NCBI RefSeq assembly: GCF_900102695.1
Contig: NZ_FMVW01000003.1
Location: 347,664-411,663, forward strand
Source: Afifella marina DSM 2698
GTDB lineage: Bacteria > Pseudomonadota > Alphaproteobacteria > Rhizobiales > Afifellaceae
DNA length: 64,000 bases
Direction of reading: 5' to 3'
Part shown: positions 16,420-24,698 of the stretch, piece by piece
Position numbering within the stretch: position 1 is the first letter of the stretch
How the letters are laid out: each line of letters begins with the position of its first letter
The notes under the pieces: model-generated
The model's input: only the letters and a program-made list of their open reading frames with translations
Database searches by the model: none
Told to the model about the DNA's origin: nothing
Translations under genes and position numbers: made by a program

Positions 16420-17016
16420 TCAGAACGTCCCAAGGCCGTTTTGGCGCAGAAAGCCGAGAAGCGGTAACAGCGGCAGGCCGAGTACGGTGAAATAGTCGCC
16501 CTCGACACTTTCAATCAGCCGTATGCCGGGCCCCTCAAACTGATAGAGACCGACGCTGGAGAGAATCTGTGGACCTGCGTCCGCCAGGTAGCGGCCGACT
16601 TCATCCGCCACGATCGCGCGCAAGGTGATGGCGGCGCTGTCGTGGGCTTCAAAGAGCGTTTTGCCGGCACGCATGCACGCGACAGCGGAATGGAGATAGT
16701 GCGTCTTGCCCGAGAGCTCGAGAAGCTGTTGGCGGGCGGCCTCCATATTCTCGGCCTTGCGGAACATGCGTCCGTCGAGCTCCAAGGTCTGGTCGGCGGC
16801 GATGACGAGGGCTTGCGGGTCTGCCTCACTCGCCAGCGTGGCTTTCGCAAGAGCGAGCGTGGAGGCGATATCGCCGGCGCCCGCCCCGGCTCGGAGCAGA
16901 GGTTCGGAGGCTGCCAGCTCGTCGAGTTCGGGTGAAACCTGGCGGAAGGCGAGGCCCGTGCCCGCAAGGAGGGCTTTGCGGGCCTTGCTGCCCGAAGCGA
17001 GAACAAGCTCTGTCAT
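16420..17016 (-). CDS. maf: Maf-like nucleotide pyrophosphatase
   Basis: Maf proteins hydrolyse non-canonical or modified nucleoside triphosphates to monophosphates (house-cleaning). The 198-residue product begins with LVLASGSKARKALLAG, the conserved triphosphate-binding segment, and includes VIAADQTLELDGRMFRKAEN with the catalytic Asp-Gln and LPLLPLLGFLR near the C terminus. It resembles the YceF-type subgroup that sits between ppsR and aroE in alphaproteobacteria. The ATG at 17016 overlaps the ppsR stop in ATGA. Exact substrate preference cannot be read from the sequence. Confidence 0.93.
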   Translation of the reverse strand: MTELVLASGSKARKALLAGTGLAFRQVSPELDELAASEPLLRAGAGAGDIASTLALAKATLASEADPQALVIAADQTLELDGRMFRKAENMEAARQQLLELSGKTHYLHSAVACMRAGKTLFEAHDSAAITLRAIVADEVGRYLADAGPQILSSVGLYQFEGPGIRLIESVEGDYFTVLGLPLLPLLGFLRQNGLGTF

Positions 17017-17846
17017 GCCATTTGCTTTCCGCGCCGTTCTCCCAGAAGCGCCAACACGGCGGCGGCGGTTTCCTCGATCGATCGGCGGCTCACATCGATC
17101 AAGGGCCAGCCGTATTTCGCACACAGGCGTCGTGTCTCCAGTACCTCCTGGGAAACGGCCGTGCGGTCGAGATAGGCCGGGTTGTCGTCCTCCGGCGAGA
17201 GGCTCAAGACCCGGTTTTGGCGAATTTGGACGATTCGATCCGGGCTCGCGACGAGCCCAACGACCAGGCAGGTCTTGGCACGCGTCACCAAAGCGGGCAC
17301 CGGAATACCCTTCACGATCGGCAGGTTTGCCGTCTTGATGCCCCGGTTGGCGAGGTAGATCGAGGTCGGCGTCTTCGACGTGCGGCTGACGCCGAGAAGC
17401 ATCACATCGGCTTCGTCGATATCGCGCGGCAGCTGGCCGTCGTCGTGCATCATGGTGAAATTGAGCGCTTCGATACGCTCGAAATAGCTCGCATCGAGCG
17501 CGTGCTGGGCGCCGATCCGGCCTGTGGAACGAGTCCCGAGATAGGCCTGAAAGGCCTGCAAGACCGGATCCAAAACCGAGACGGCCGGGATCGACAATTC
17601 GTTGCAGCGTGCTTCCAGGAGCTCCGCCAATTTCTCGTCGACGAGCGTGTAGAGGACAATCCCCGGCGAGTTTTCCAACTCAAGCACAATGCGCTCGATC
17701 TGCTTGGCCGTGCGCACCAGAGAGTGGATGTGTTCGACCGCATGAATGCCGGCATACTGGGCCGCAGCGGCACGTCCGACGTTGATCAGGGTCTCGCCCG
17801 TCGCATCGGAAATCAGGTGGAGATGGAAGAACCGCGTCGGCGCCAA
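17013..17846 (-). CDS. ppsR: bifunctional kinase/pyrophosphorylase regulating PPDK or PEP synthase
   Basis: This family (formerly DUF299) inactivates pyruvate phosphate dikinase or PEP synthase by ADP-dependent phosphorylation and reactivates it by Pi-dependent removal. The 277-residue protein starts FFHLHLISDATGETL, has the P-loop-like LLGVSRTSKTPTSIYLANRG near residue 155, then NLPIVKGIPVP and VLETRRLCAKYGWPLIDVSRRSIEETAA. The start appears to be TTG at 17846. It is the first gene of the leftward operon and is divergent from hemE across the presumed origin. The target enzyme gene is not in the window. Confidence 0.93.
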   Translation of the reverse strand: MAPTRFFHLHLISDATGETLINVGRAAAAQYAGIHAVEHIHSLVRTAKQIERIVLELENSPGIVLYTLVDEKLAELLEARCNELSIPAVSVLDPVLQAFQAYLGTRSTGRIGAQHALDASYFERIEALNFTMMHDDGQLPRDIDEADVMLLGVSRTSKTPTSIYLANRGIKTANLPIVKGIPVPALVTRAKTCLVVGLVASPDRIVQIRQNRVLSLSPEDDNPAYLDRTAVSQEVLETRRLCAKYGWPLIDVSRRSIEETAAAVLALLGERRGKQMA

Positions 17847-18233
17847 GGGGATGACCGTGGATAAAGGGGCCGTTTTTTCACGCCGGGAGCGAACACGCCG
17901 ATTGCGCCCCCACTGTCCCGACGACGATCCACAATTTGGATGGCGCGGAGACGATTGGCAACAGGCTGTGGGAATGAGTCGACAACGCGGCGCGATTCAC
18001 AGCTGGTGGCCAGAGATGGAAATGCACGGTGTGCAGCCGTAAAGGCTTGTCAGGCGCGGCTTCCGGAGAGTCACTTAAGACCCTATCCCCGGTGTTTTCC
18101 CCTGGGGGATCAATAAGGCGGGGCGCCTTTGCCGCGGATTGATGTGTTGTGGGGCGATTTGAATCCGGGTAATCCACCGGCCAATAACAACAGAAGAATC
18201 CTTAAAACCTTTAATTTGGGGTTAAGAGCACCT
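17847..18233. other. oriC: candidate chromosomal replication origin (oriC)
   Basis: This 387-base intergenic stretch lies between divergent ppsR and hemE, the usual position of the alphaproteobacterial origin beside hemE. It contains near-consensus DnaA boxes: CGTGGATAA (17856-17864), CGATCCACA (17925-17933, one base from TGATCCACA) and a weaker TAATCCACC (18170-18178). Five GANTC methylation sites occur at 17976, 17994, 18068, 18161 and 18196. An AT-rich segment spans about 18182-18227. Genes to the left run left and most genes to the right run right, as expected for divergent replication. Origin function itself is inference. Confidence 0.75.
18211..18225. promoter_or_regulatory. CtrA full box in the origin/hemE leader
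   Basis: TTAATTTGGGGTTAA is an exact TTAA-N7-TTAA CtrA recognition pattern, eight bases before the proposed hemE start. A third TTAA lies at 18202-18205. In Caulobacter, CtrA binds such boxes at the origin beside hemE to repress initiation. TTAA is rare in this GC-rich window, and only one other N7-spaced pair was found, in front of ftsK. Confidence 0.6.
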
Positions 18234-19259
18234 GTGGCTTCGGCAAGATCGCTTCTTCGAGTCCTCGACGGCGAAAGCCTAGAGACACCTCCGCTTTGGA
18301 TGATGCGTCAGGCAGGGCGCTACCTTCCCGAATACCGGGAAACGCGCAGTCAGGCGAACGGGTTCCTGGACCTGTGCTACACGCCGAAACTCGCAACCGA
18401 GGTGACGCTTCAACCGATCCGGCGTTTCGGTTTCGATGCCGCAATCCTGTTTTCCGACATCCTCGTCATTCCCGACGCGCTTGGTCAGAAAGTGGCTTTC
18501 GAGGAAGGGCACGGACCGCGGCTGGAGCCGATCGATCCGGCTCGTATCGGAGAGCTGGCGGGCAAGGACGTCACGGCGTTCCTTGCACCGGTGCTGGAGA
18601 CGGTCGAGCGGGTGCGGACGGAGCTTCCCCAGGAGACGACGCTCCTCGGCTTCTGTGGTGCTCCCTGGACCGTGGCGACCTATATGGTCGCGGGGACCGG
18701 GACGGGCGATCAGGGGCCGGCCCGGCGTCTTTCGCTCGGTGAGCCGGAGCGCTTTCAGGCGCTCATGGATATCCTCGTTGATGCGTCGGCGCGGTATCTC
18801 GTGGCACAGCTGAAGGCGGGTGCGGATGCAGTTCAGATTTTCGATACATGGGCTGGCGTTCTCGACGAAGAGGGTTTCGAGCGCTGGGCGATCGAGCCGG
18901 TGCGCGTCATCATCGAGAAGGTTCGGGCCGAAGTTCCAGGCGCGAGGGTGATCGCATTCCCGAAGGGCGGTGGAGCACGGCTGACGCGTTATGCCGAAGG
19001 AACCGGCGCCGATGCGATCGGGCTCGATTGGTCGACGCCTCTTGAGGCTGCGCGGAAGAATGCGGGCGGCAAGCCCTTGCAGGGAAATCTCGACCCGATG
19101 CGCCTCATCGTCGGTGGCAAGGCCCTGGAGGACGGTGTGCGCAGCATCCTCGAGGCGATGCGTGGTTATCCCCATATCTTCAATCTCGGACATGGGATCA
19201 CGCCGGACACGCCGGTGGAGCATGTCGAGACGTTTGTGAAGCTCGTACGGGGCAAGTAA
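18234..19259 (+). CDS. hemE: uroporphyrinogen decarboxylase
   Basis: HemE decarboxylates the four acetate side chains of uroporphyrinogen III to give coproporphyrinogen III in heme synthesis. From the GTG at 18234 the protein is 341 residues, the normal length. It begins [30 protein letters not shown] with the invariant [16 protein letters not shown], and has [32 protein letters not shown] and FNLGHGI. A longer frame opens at 18129, but the added residues lie in the AT-rich origin region and have no family counterpart. Location immediately beside the origin and upstream of hemJ and rho is conserved in alphaproteobacteria. Confidence 0.95.
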   Translation: MASARSLLRVLDGESLETPPLWMMRQAGRYLPEYRETRSQANGFLDLCYTPKLATEVTLQPIRRFGFDAAILFSDILVIPDALGQKVAFEEGHGPRLEPIDPARIGELAGKDVTAFLAPVLETVERVRTELPQETTLLGFCGAPWTVATYMVAGTGTGDQGPARRLSLGEPERFQALMDILVDASARYLVAQLKAGADAVQIFDTWAGVLDEEGFERWAIEPVRVIIEKVRAEVPGARVIAFPKGGGARLTRYAEGTGADAIGLDWSTPLEAARKNAGGKPLQGNLDPMRLIVGGKALEDGVRSILEAMRGYPHIFNLGHGITPDTPVEHVETFVKLVRGK

Positions 19260-19262
19260 ACG

Positions 19263-19730
19263 ATGGATGGCCTTGTCGCGGCAGTCTCGGATTTCTTTTG
19301 GTATGTCAATCCGTTATGGATCAAGGCATGGCATGTGATCTCGATCATTGCCTGGATGGCGGGACTTCTCTACCTGCCGCGTCTGATGGTCTATCACACG
19401 AAGGTCGCCGCGGGTTCCGAGCAGTCTGAGCTCTTCAAGGTGATGGAGCGGCGCCTGCTCAAGGCGATCATGACGCCCGCGATGGTTGCGAGCTGGATCT
19501 TCGGTCTTTGGGCGGCCACCATCACCTATGCCTGGGACCAGGGGTGGTTCCATTTCAAACTGGCTCTTGTCGTGTTGCTGACGATCTCCCATCTGTTCAT
19601 GGCACGGTGGGTGCGGGAGTTTGCAGAGGACCGCAACACGCGGCCCGAGAAGTTCTACCGAGCGATCAACGAGGTTCCGACGCTCCTGATGATCGGTATT
19701 GTGATCCTCGTCATCGTGCGTCCCTTCTGA
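19263..19730 (+). CDS. hemJ: protoporphyrinogen oxidase HemJ
   Basis: HemJ is the membrane protein that oxidises protoporphyrinogen IX to protoporphyrin IX in many alphaproteobacteria and cyanobacteria. The 155-residue product has four hydrophobic segments and the family signatures WIKAWHVISIIAWMAGLLYLPRLMVYH near the N terminus, with the conserved His in AWHV, and RAINEVPTLLMIGIVILVIVRPF at the end. It begins three bases after the hemE stop and is likely cotranscribed, placing two heme-synthesis steps in one unit. Confidence 0.94.
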   Translation: MDGLVAAVSDFFWYVNPLWIKAWHVISIIAWMAGLLYLPRLMVYHTKVAAGSEQSELFKVMERRLLKAIMTPAMVASWIFGLWAATITYAWDQGWFHFKLALVVLLTISHLFMARWVREFAEDRNTRPEKFYRAINEVPTLLMIGIVILVIVRPF

Positions 19731-19902
19731 CGCGGATGAATTAGCGCTTGTGATTCCGGTCGGACCGGGTTAAGCGAAAAGAACTGGCGTGAATGGCTAG
19801 CCGCGGCGCAAGCTGGGGGCCGGCCGTTAGTTTCCCGCACCGGGGCGGTGCCTCCCTTTTACCCATGCCTCTTCCACCGTGTTTTGCACGGGACTCAATC
19901 AC

Positions 19903-21168
19903 ATGGCAGAAATCAGACTCCAAGACCTGAAGGCGAAGTCGCCTACCGATCTTCTTGCTGTTGCGGAAGAGTACGACGTTGAAAACGCCAGTACTTTGCG
20001 CAAGCAAGAACTTATGTTCGCGATCCTGAAAAAGGTCGCGGAACATGACATTACTATCATTGGACAGGGCGTTATTGAGGTGCTGCAGGACGGCTTCGGC
20101 TTTCTGCGGTCTCCTGATGCGAATTATCTGCCCGGGCCCGACGATATCTACGTTTCGCCGTCGCAAATCCGACGTTTTTCATTGCGGACGGGCGATACGA
20201 TCGAGGGCGAGATCCGTAGCCCGAAAGAGGGTGAGCGCTATTTTGCGCTCCTCAAGGTCAATACGATCAATTTCGAGGAACCGGACAAGGCCAAGCACAA
20301 GGTCCATTTCGACAATCTGACGCCGCTTTATCCGGACGAACGCTTCAAGATGGAAGTGGACGATCCGACGGTGAAAGACATGTCGGCGCGGGTCATCGAT
20401 CTGGTGGCGCCCTTGGGCAAGGGTCAGCGCGGACTGATCGTGGCGCCGCCGCGAACCGGCAAGACGGTTCTGTTGCAGAATATCGCCGGCTCGATCACCT
20501 CGAATCACCCAGAATGCTACGTCATCGTGCTTTTGATCGACGAGCGACCGGAAGAAGTCACGGACATGCAGCGCACGGTGCGCGGCGAAGTGATCTCATC
20601 GACGTTCGACGAGCCGGCTGTGCGGCACGTGCAGGTGGCCGAGATGGTCATCGAGAAGGCGAAGCGGCTCGTCGAACATGGACGGGACGTCGTCATCCTG
20701 CTCGATTCGATCACGCGTCTGGGACGTGCCTACAACACCGTTGTGCCGTCTTCGGGCAAAGTGCTGACCGGTGGTGTCGACGCCAATGCGTTGCAGCGGC
20801 CGAAGCGTTTCTTCGGTGCGGCACGCAATATCGAAGAGGGCGGCTCGCTGACGATCATCGCGACGGCGCTCATCGATACGGGCAGCCGGATGGACGAAGT
20901 GATCTTCGAAGAGTTCAAGGGCACCGGCAATTCGGAGATCGTGCTCGACCGTAAGGTCGCCGACAAGCGTGTCTTCCCGTCTATGGACATCCTGAAGTCC
21001 GGGACGCGAAAAGAAGAGCTTCTCGTGCCGCGTGCGGACCTGCAGAAGATCTTCGTCCTGCGCCGGATCCTCGCTTCGATGGGTGTCGTCGACGCGATCG
21101 AGTTCCTTCTCGACAAGCTCCGACATACGAAATCGAATTCCGAGTTCTTCGATTCGATGAACACCTAG
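19903..21168 (+). CDS. rho: transcription termination factor Rho
   Basis: Rho is a hexameric RNA helicase that ends transcription at factor-dependent sites. The 421-residue protein has the N-terminal helical domain, the cold-shock-like RNA-binding domain with DGFGFLRS and [26 protein letters not shown], then the RecA-like ATPase with Walker [17 protein letters not shown] near residue 180, the [13 protein letters not shown] segment and [15 protein letters not shown], and [32 protein letters not shown] chose ATG 19903 ([12 protein letters not shown]). The 172-base leader before it could hold the autoregulatory region known for rho genes, but no specific element was identified. Confidence 0.97.
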   Translation: MAEIRLQDLKAKSPTDLLAVAEEYDVENASTLRKQELMFAILKKVAEHDITIIGQGVIEVLQDGFGFLRSPDANYLPGPDDIYVSPSQIRRFSLRTGDTIEGEIRSPKEGERYFALLKVNTINFEEPDKAKHKVHFDNLTPLYPDERFKMEVDDPTVKDMSARVIDLVAPLGKGQRGLIVAPPRTGKTVLLQNIAGSITSNHPECYVIVLLIDERPEEVTDMQRTVRGEVISSTFDEPAVRHVQVAEMVIEKAKRLVEHGRDVVILLDSITRLGRAYNTVVPSSGKVLTGGVDANALQRPKRFFGAARNIEEGGSLTIIATALIDTGSRMDEVIFEEFKGTGNSEIVLDRKVADKRVFPSMDILKSGTRKEELLVPRADLQKIFVLRRILASMGVVDAIEFLLDKLRHTKSNSEFFDSMNT

Positions 21169-21174
21169 ACCGGG

Positions 21175-21202
21175 AAAGGCGTCTGAGAGATCAGGCGCCT
21201 TT
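21175..21202. terminator. bidirectional hairpin between rho and yyaL-like gene
   Basis: AAAGGCG at 21175-21181 pairs with CGCCTTT at 21196-21202; with a T-G pair and CTGA/TCAG the stem reaches 12 pairs around a GAGA loop. It lies seven bases after the rho stop and four bases before the opposing stop. The A run on one side and T run on the other make it suitable as a terminator in either direction. Confidence 0.75.
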
Positions 21203-21205
21203 GCC

Positions 21206-23209
21206 TTATCTGGCGTGTCCGCCGCGGGTGCGCGATAGAAGGTCAGCGATCTCCTCGGAGCGCGTGACGTCCGGATAGCATCTGTCCATGTCGCAGAGCC
21301 TGAGCCTCGTCTCGGTTGCGGAGGACGGAGCTTGATATTCCCTCATGAGGGCGGGGTCCGCTTCGGCGTTGACGACGTCGTGGATTGCTGGGTCGAACTT
21401 CGATCTCGATCCGAGGACGATCAGGTGGCGGGCGCGCAGGACCGTGTCCCACGCATTCTGAACACTGGCTGTCGCGATGAGGTTGTGTGCGATCGACGCC
21501 GCCTGATGGCGGATGATCGTCGCTGCTCGCTCGAGATAGCGTTGCTCTCCGGTGAGCAGAAAGAGTCGGGCCGACGCTTCTGCGATCACGCCTGTGGCTG
21601 CGGGCATAGCTTCATCAGAGTCTGAGTGGAGACGCGCAAAGAGCGCGGTATTGTCCGCGTTCGCTAGATAATAGGCGCCTGAGTCCTCGTCGTAGTGTGA
21701 CGCTTCCAGGCGCGAAAAGAACTCCTTAGCTGAGTCGATATAGTCCTTTTGACCTGTGGCGGTATGGAGTTCCTGAGCGGCGCGCATCATCTGCGCATAG
21801 TCAGTGGCGAGGGCGCCTGCAGTCACCCGGCCATCGCACCAGGCATGGGTCAGGGAGCCGGATTCGCTTTGCAGCTTGGTCAGAAAGGCGAAGGCCTCTG
21901 AAGCGGCGCTCAGGAGGTCGGGTCGGGAGAGCGTCGTGGAAGATCGTGCGAGCGCTGCAATCAGCGTGGCGTTCCAATCGGTCAGGACTTTGTCGTCGCG
22001 AGCTGGCTGCGGGCGGTTTTTGCGGGCGCTGAGGAGCTGCGCGCGATGGCGGGCGAGGGCAGCCTCATCCTTTGCCCCGCGCCAGTCAAAGGTGCCGGGA
22101 CGCAGGCGATTGAGGATGTTGTGGCCCTCCCAATTGCCCATGTCGGTGACGTCGTAGACCTCTGCGAAGTGTCGGGCGGCAGGTCCGAGGACATCGTCAA
22201 CTTCTTCGGCGCGCCAGACATAAGTAGCGCCTTCTTCGTGGTTCGTGTCGGCGTCGAGGCTCGTGGCGAAAGCGCCGCAAGGCAGACGCATCTCGGTCAG
22301 AAGCCAATCGGCGGTTTCTTCAAGTCGCGCACGGAAGAGTGGGTCTTGAGTCTTTTCGTAGGCGAGGCAGAGAAGATAGAGAAGCTGTCCGTTGTCGGAG
22401 AGCATCTTCTCGAAATGCGGCACCAGCCAGGTGTCGTCGACGGCATAGCGTGCGAAGCCGCCGCCAAGATGGTCGTAAATGCCGCCCTGGCAGATGTTGC
22501 GGAGCGTGATCAGCACAGCGTCTGCATAGGCGCTGTTTCCGGTTCGCAGATGTGCGCGCCACATCATCTCAAGCAGCGGTGCCTGGGGGAATTTTGGCGC
22601 GCCGGCAAGGCCGCCATGGTCGAGATCGAAGTGAACGAGAATCTGAGCGGCGGATGCGTCTAGGAGCTCGGGGTTGGGAAGATCCCCGGGCGTGGATGCG
22701 GGAGAGCTCCCGCGGGTGAGATGGTCCGTGATGGCCTTTGTGTTGGTGCTGACGGTTTCCGGCTTGTGCTGCCATGTCTCGGCGACCGCTTGCAGTACCT
22801 GGCGGAAGCTTGGTCGGCCCCAACGCGGCGTCGGCGGGAAGTATGTGCCACCCCAGAAAGGCTCCGTCGCGGGTGTCAGGAACATCGTCAGGGGCCAGCC
22901 GCCGGGCTCGCCGAGAGAGTGGAGGGCGGCCATATAGACCTGGTCGATATCGGGGCGTTCCTCGCGGTCGACCTTTATGTTTACGAAATTCTGATTGAGG
23001 TAATCTGCTGTTCCGCGATCGGAGAAACTCTCATTCGCCATGACATGGCACCAATGGCAGGCAGCGTAGCCAATGGACAGATGTATGGGGACCTGGCGAT
23101 CTCGCGCTTCCGCGAGCGCGTCTTCATCCCATGGCTGCCAATGGACGGGATTGTCCGCATGCTGCTTGAGATAGGGACTGGCGGTCTCTGCGAGGCGGTT
23201 TCGAGCCAT
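21206..23209 (-). CDS. thioredoxin-domain/DUF255 protein (YyaL/SPATA20 family)
   Basis: This 667-residue protein belongs to the YyaL family conserved from bacteria to human SPATA20. The N terminus has NRLAETASPYLKQHADNPVHWQPW and the thioredoxin-like motif YAACHWCHVM near residue 47, followed by VNIKVDREERPDIDQVYM and GGWPLTMFLTP. The rest is an alpha/alpha six-barrel related to N-acyl-glucosamine epimerases, with GGIYDHLGGGFARYAVDDTWLVPHFEKMLSDN. No reaction is established for the family. It is convergent with rho and divergent from mnmE, separated from the latter by 41 bases. Confidence 0.9.
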   Translation of the reverse strand: MARNRLAETASPYLKQHADNPVHWQPWDEDALAEARDRQVPIHLSIGYAACHWCHVMANESFSDRGTADYLNQNFVNIKVDREERPDIDQVYMAALHSLGEPGGWPLTMFLTPATEPFWGGTYFPPTPRWGRPSFRQVLQAVAETWQHKPETVSTNTKAITDHLTRGSSPASTPGDLPNPELLDASAAQILVHFDLDHGGLAGAPKFPQAPLLEMMWRAHLRTGNSAYADAVLITLRNICQGGIYDHLGGGFARYAVDDTWLVPHFEKMLSDNGQLLYLLCLAYEKTQDPLFRARLEETADWLLTEMRLPCGAFATSLDADTNHEEGATYVWRAEEVDDVLGPAARHFAEVYDVTDMGNWEGHNILNRLRPGTFDWRGAKDEAALARHRAQLLSARKNRPQPARDDKVLTDWNATLIAALARSSTTLSRPDLLSAASEAFAFLTKLQSESGSLTHAWCDGRVTAGALATDYAQMMRAAQELHTATGQKDYIDSAKEFFSRLEASHYDEDSGAYYLANADNTALFARLHSDSDEAMPAATGVIAEASARLFLLTGEQRYLERAATIIRHQAASIAHNLIATASVQNAWDTVLRARHLIVLGSRSKFDPAIHDVVNAEADPALMREYQAPSSATETRLRLCDMDRCYPDVTRSEEIADLLSRTRGGHAR

Positions 23210-23250
23210 AATGTCTCCGGCAAGCTGTCATAGGGCGACTACAAGAAGAC

Positions 23251-24588
23251 ATGGATACGATTTACGCATTGTCGAGCGGGGCGCTGCCGGCCGGGGTCGC
23301 AATCGTCCGAATTTCGGGGCCGGAAGCGGCGGTGGCGCTGCGGGAGCTTGCCGGCGGCCTTCCGGAACCGCGGCGGGCCGTGGTGAGGGCCTTGGTGGAT
23401 CCGGAGAACCGTGACCTTATCGACGAGGGCCTCGTGCTGTGGATGCCGGGACCGGGGACGTTTACCGGCGAGGATACCGTGGAGCTGCAGTGTCACGGGA
23501 GCCGGGCTGTCGTCGCGCGTCTGATCGAATCGCTTGCGCAATGGCCGGGATTTCGCATGGCCGAGCCCGGCGAATTTGCGCGCCGGGCATTCCTCAATGG
23601 CCGTCTCGACCTGACAGAGGCGGAGGGTCTTGCCGATCTCGTCGCGGCGGAGACCGAAGCGCAGAGGCGGCAGGCTTTGGGGCAGGCTCGAGGAGCGTTG
23701 TCTCAACGGCTCCTGTTCTGGCGGGGGACGTTGGTCGACTGTGTTGCGGAGGTCGAAGCCCAACTGGACTTTTCCGATGAGGACGATGTCGGATCCGAGG
23801 TCGACGTTGTGACCCGCCTGCGAGCCGTGTTGTCGGAGGTTCGCGAGCTTCTGTCGGGAGCGCGGCTTGCCGAGCGTATCCGCGACGGGTTCGTTGTCGT
23901 GCTGGTTGGTGCGCCGAATGCGGGGAAGTCGACCTTGCTCAATGCGTTTGCGCGCCGGGATGTCGCGATCGTGAGCGCAGAGCCTGGCACGACCCGGGAC
24001 CTTGTCTCCGTTCCGCTCGAGCTTTCTGGTTTTGCGGTCACGCTGGTCGACACTGCGGGATTGCGGGAGACGGAGAGTGCGGTCGAGGCAGAAGGCGTTC
24101 GTCGGGCCCGGCTTGCGGCTAAAGATGCAGATCTGGTGCTTGAGCTCGTGCCGGCGGGTGAGGGCGGGCGGCCTTCGAGTGCCGAGGTGAGCCCGGGGGG
24201 TGCCGAATGCTGGGTCATCGAGACCAAGGCGGATCTGATTGAGAGTGGGGGCCTCGGTGTTGGTCGGCCGAGGAGGATCTCGGCCGTCACTGGAGAGGGG
24301 CTGCGGGAGCTTGAGGGCGCACTGAGCGAGTGGTTGGCGGGGCAGGCCGTCGCCAGCTCCGGCGGCGCCTCAGGTGCGGCGGTTGTGAATGTGCGGCAGA
24401 GGGAAGGGCTGATTCGGTTGGCTGAGCGCCTCGAATCGGTTCTGAAACGAGGCGAGCCGGGTAGGGTTGACGAGCTCTTGGGGGAAGAGTTGCGCGCATG
24501 TCTGAGGGCGATTGGGAGGCTCACCGGTGAGGTGGATCCGGAGAGCGTGCTTGGGGCCATCTTTGGACGGTTTTGTATCGGAAAGTGA
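23251..24588 (+). CDS. mnmE: tRNA modification GTPase MnmE
   Basis: MnmE with MnmG installs the carboxymethylaminomethyl group at wobble U34 of certain tRNAs. The 445-residue protein begins DTIYALSSGALPAGVAIVRISG (family start DTIxAxxT), has the folate-binding segment with GEFARRAFLNGRLDLTEAEGLADLV, then the G domain: P-loop VGAPNAGKSTLLNAFA near residue 218, EPGTTRD, DTAGLRETE and TKAD. It ends FCIGK, the conserved CxGK motif, so the protein is complete. It lies upstream of mnmG with a 110-base gap holding two parS sites. Confidence 0.97.
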   Translation: MDTIYALSSGALPAGVAIVRISGPEAAVALRELAGGLPEPRRAVVRALVDPENRDLIDEGLVLWMPGPGTFTGEDTVELQCHGSRAVVARLIESLAQWPGFRMAEPGEFARRAFLNGRLDLTEAEGLADLVAAETEAQRRQALGQARGALSQRLLFWRGTLVDCVAEVEAQLDFSDEDDVGSEVDVVTRLRAVLSEVRELLSGARLAERIRDGFVVVLVGAPNAGKSTLLNAFARRDVAIVSAEPGTTRDLVSVPLELSGFAVTLVDTAGLRETESAVEAEGVRRARLAAKDADLVLELVPAGEGGRPSSAEVSPGGAECWVIETKADLIESGGLGVGRPRRISAVTGEGLRELEGALSEWLAGQAVASSGGASGAAVVNVRQREGLIRLAERLESVLKRGEPGRVDELLGEELRACLRAIGRLTGEVDPESVLGAIFGRFCIGK

Positions 24589-24607
24589 CCTCAACCGTCC
24601 CCGCACG

Positions 24608-24623
24608 TGTTTCACGTGAAACG
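24608..24623. promoter_or_regulatory. parS: parS centromere site 1
   Basis: TGTTTCACGTGAAACG differs from the bacterial parS consensus TGTTTCACGTGAAACA at the last base only. It sits between mnmE and mnmG, about 2.6 kb from parA, where ParB is expected to load and spread. Confidence 0.9.
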
Positions 24624-24643
24624 CGCTTCCCGCGACCTGATGC

Positions 24644-24659
24644 AGTTCCACGTGAAACA
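24644..24659. promoter_or_regulatory. parS: parS centromere site 2 (degenerate)
   Basis: AGTTCCACGTGAAACA has two mismatches to consensus (bases 1 and 5), with an intact CACGTGAAACA half. It lies 20 bases from site 1 in the same intergenic gap, which supports it as a genuine secondary site. Confidence 0.75.
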
Positions 24660-24698
24660 TAACTTTCCATTCGGGACGGAAGGCACTAGATCGTCAGC

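Noticed and set aside
18129..18233. N-terminal extension of HemE
   Set aside because: The added residues lie in the AT-rich origin with a CtrA box and have no counterpart in HemE proteins; GTG 18234 gives normal length.
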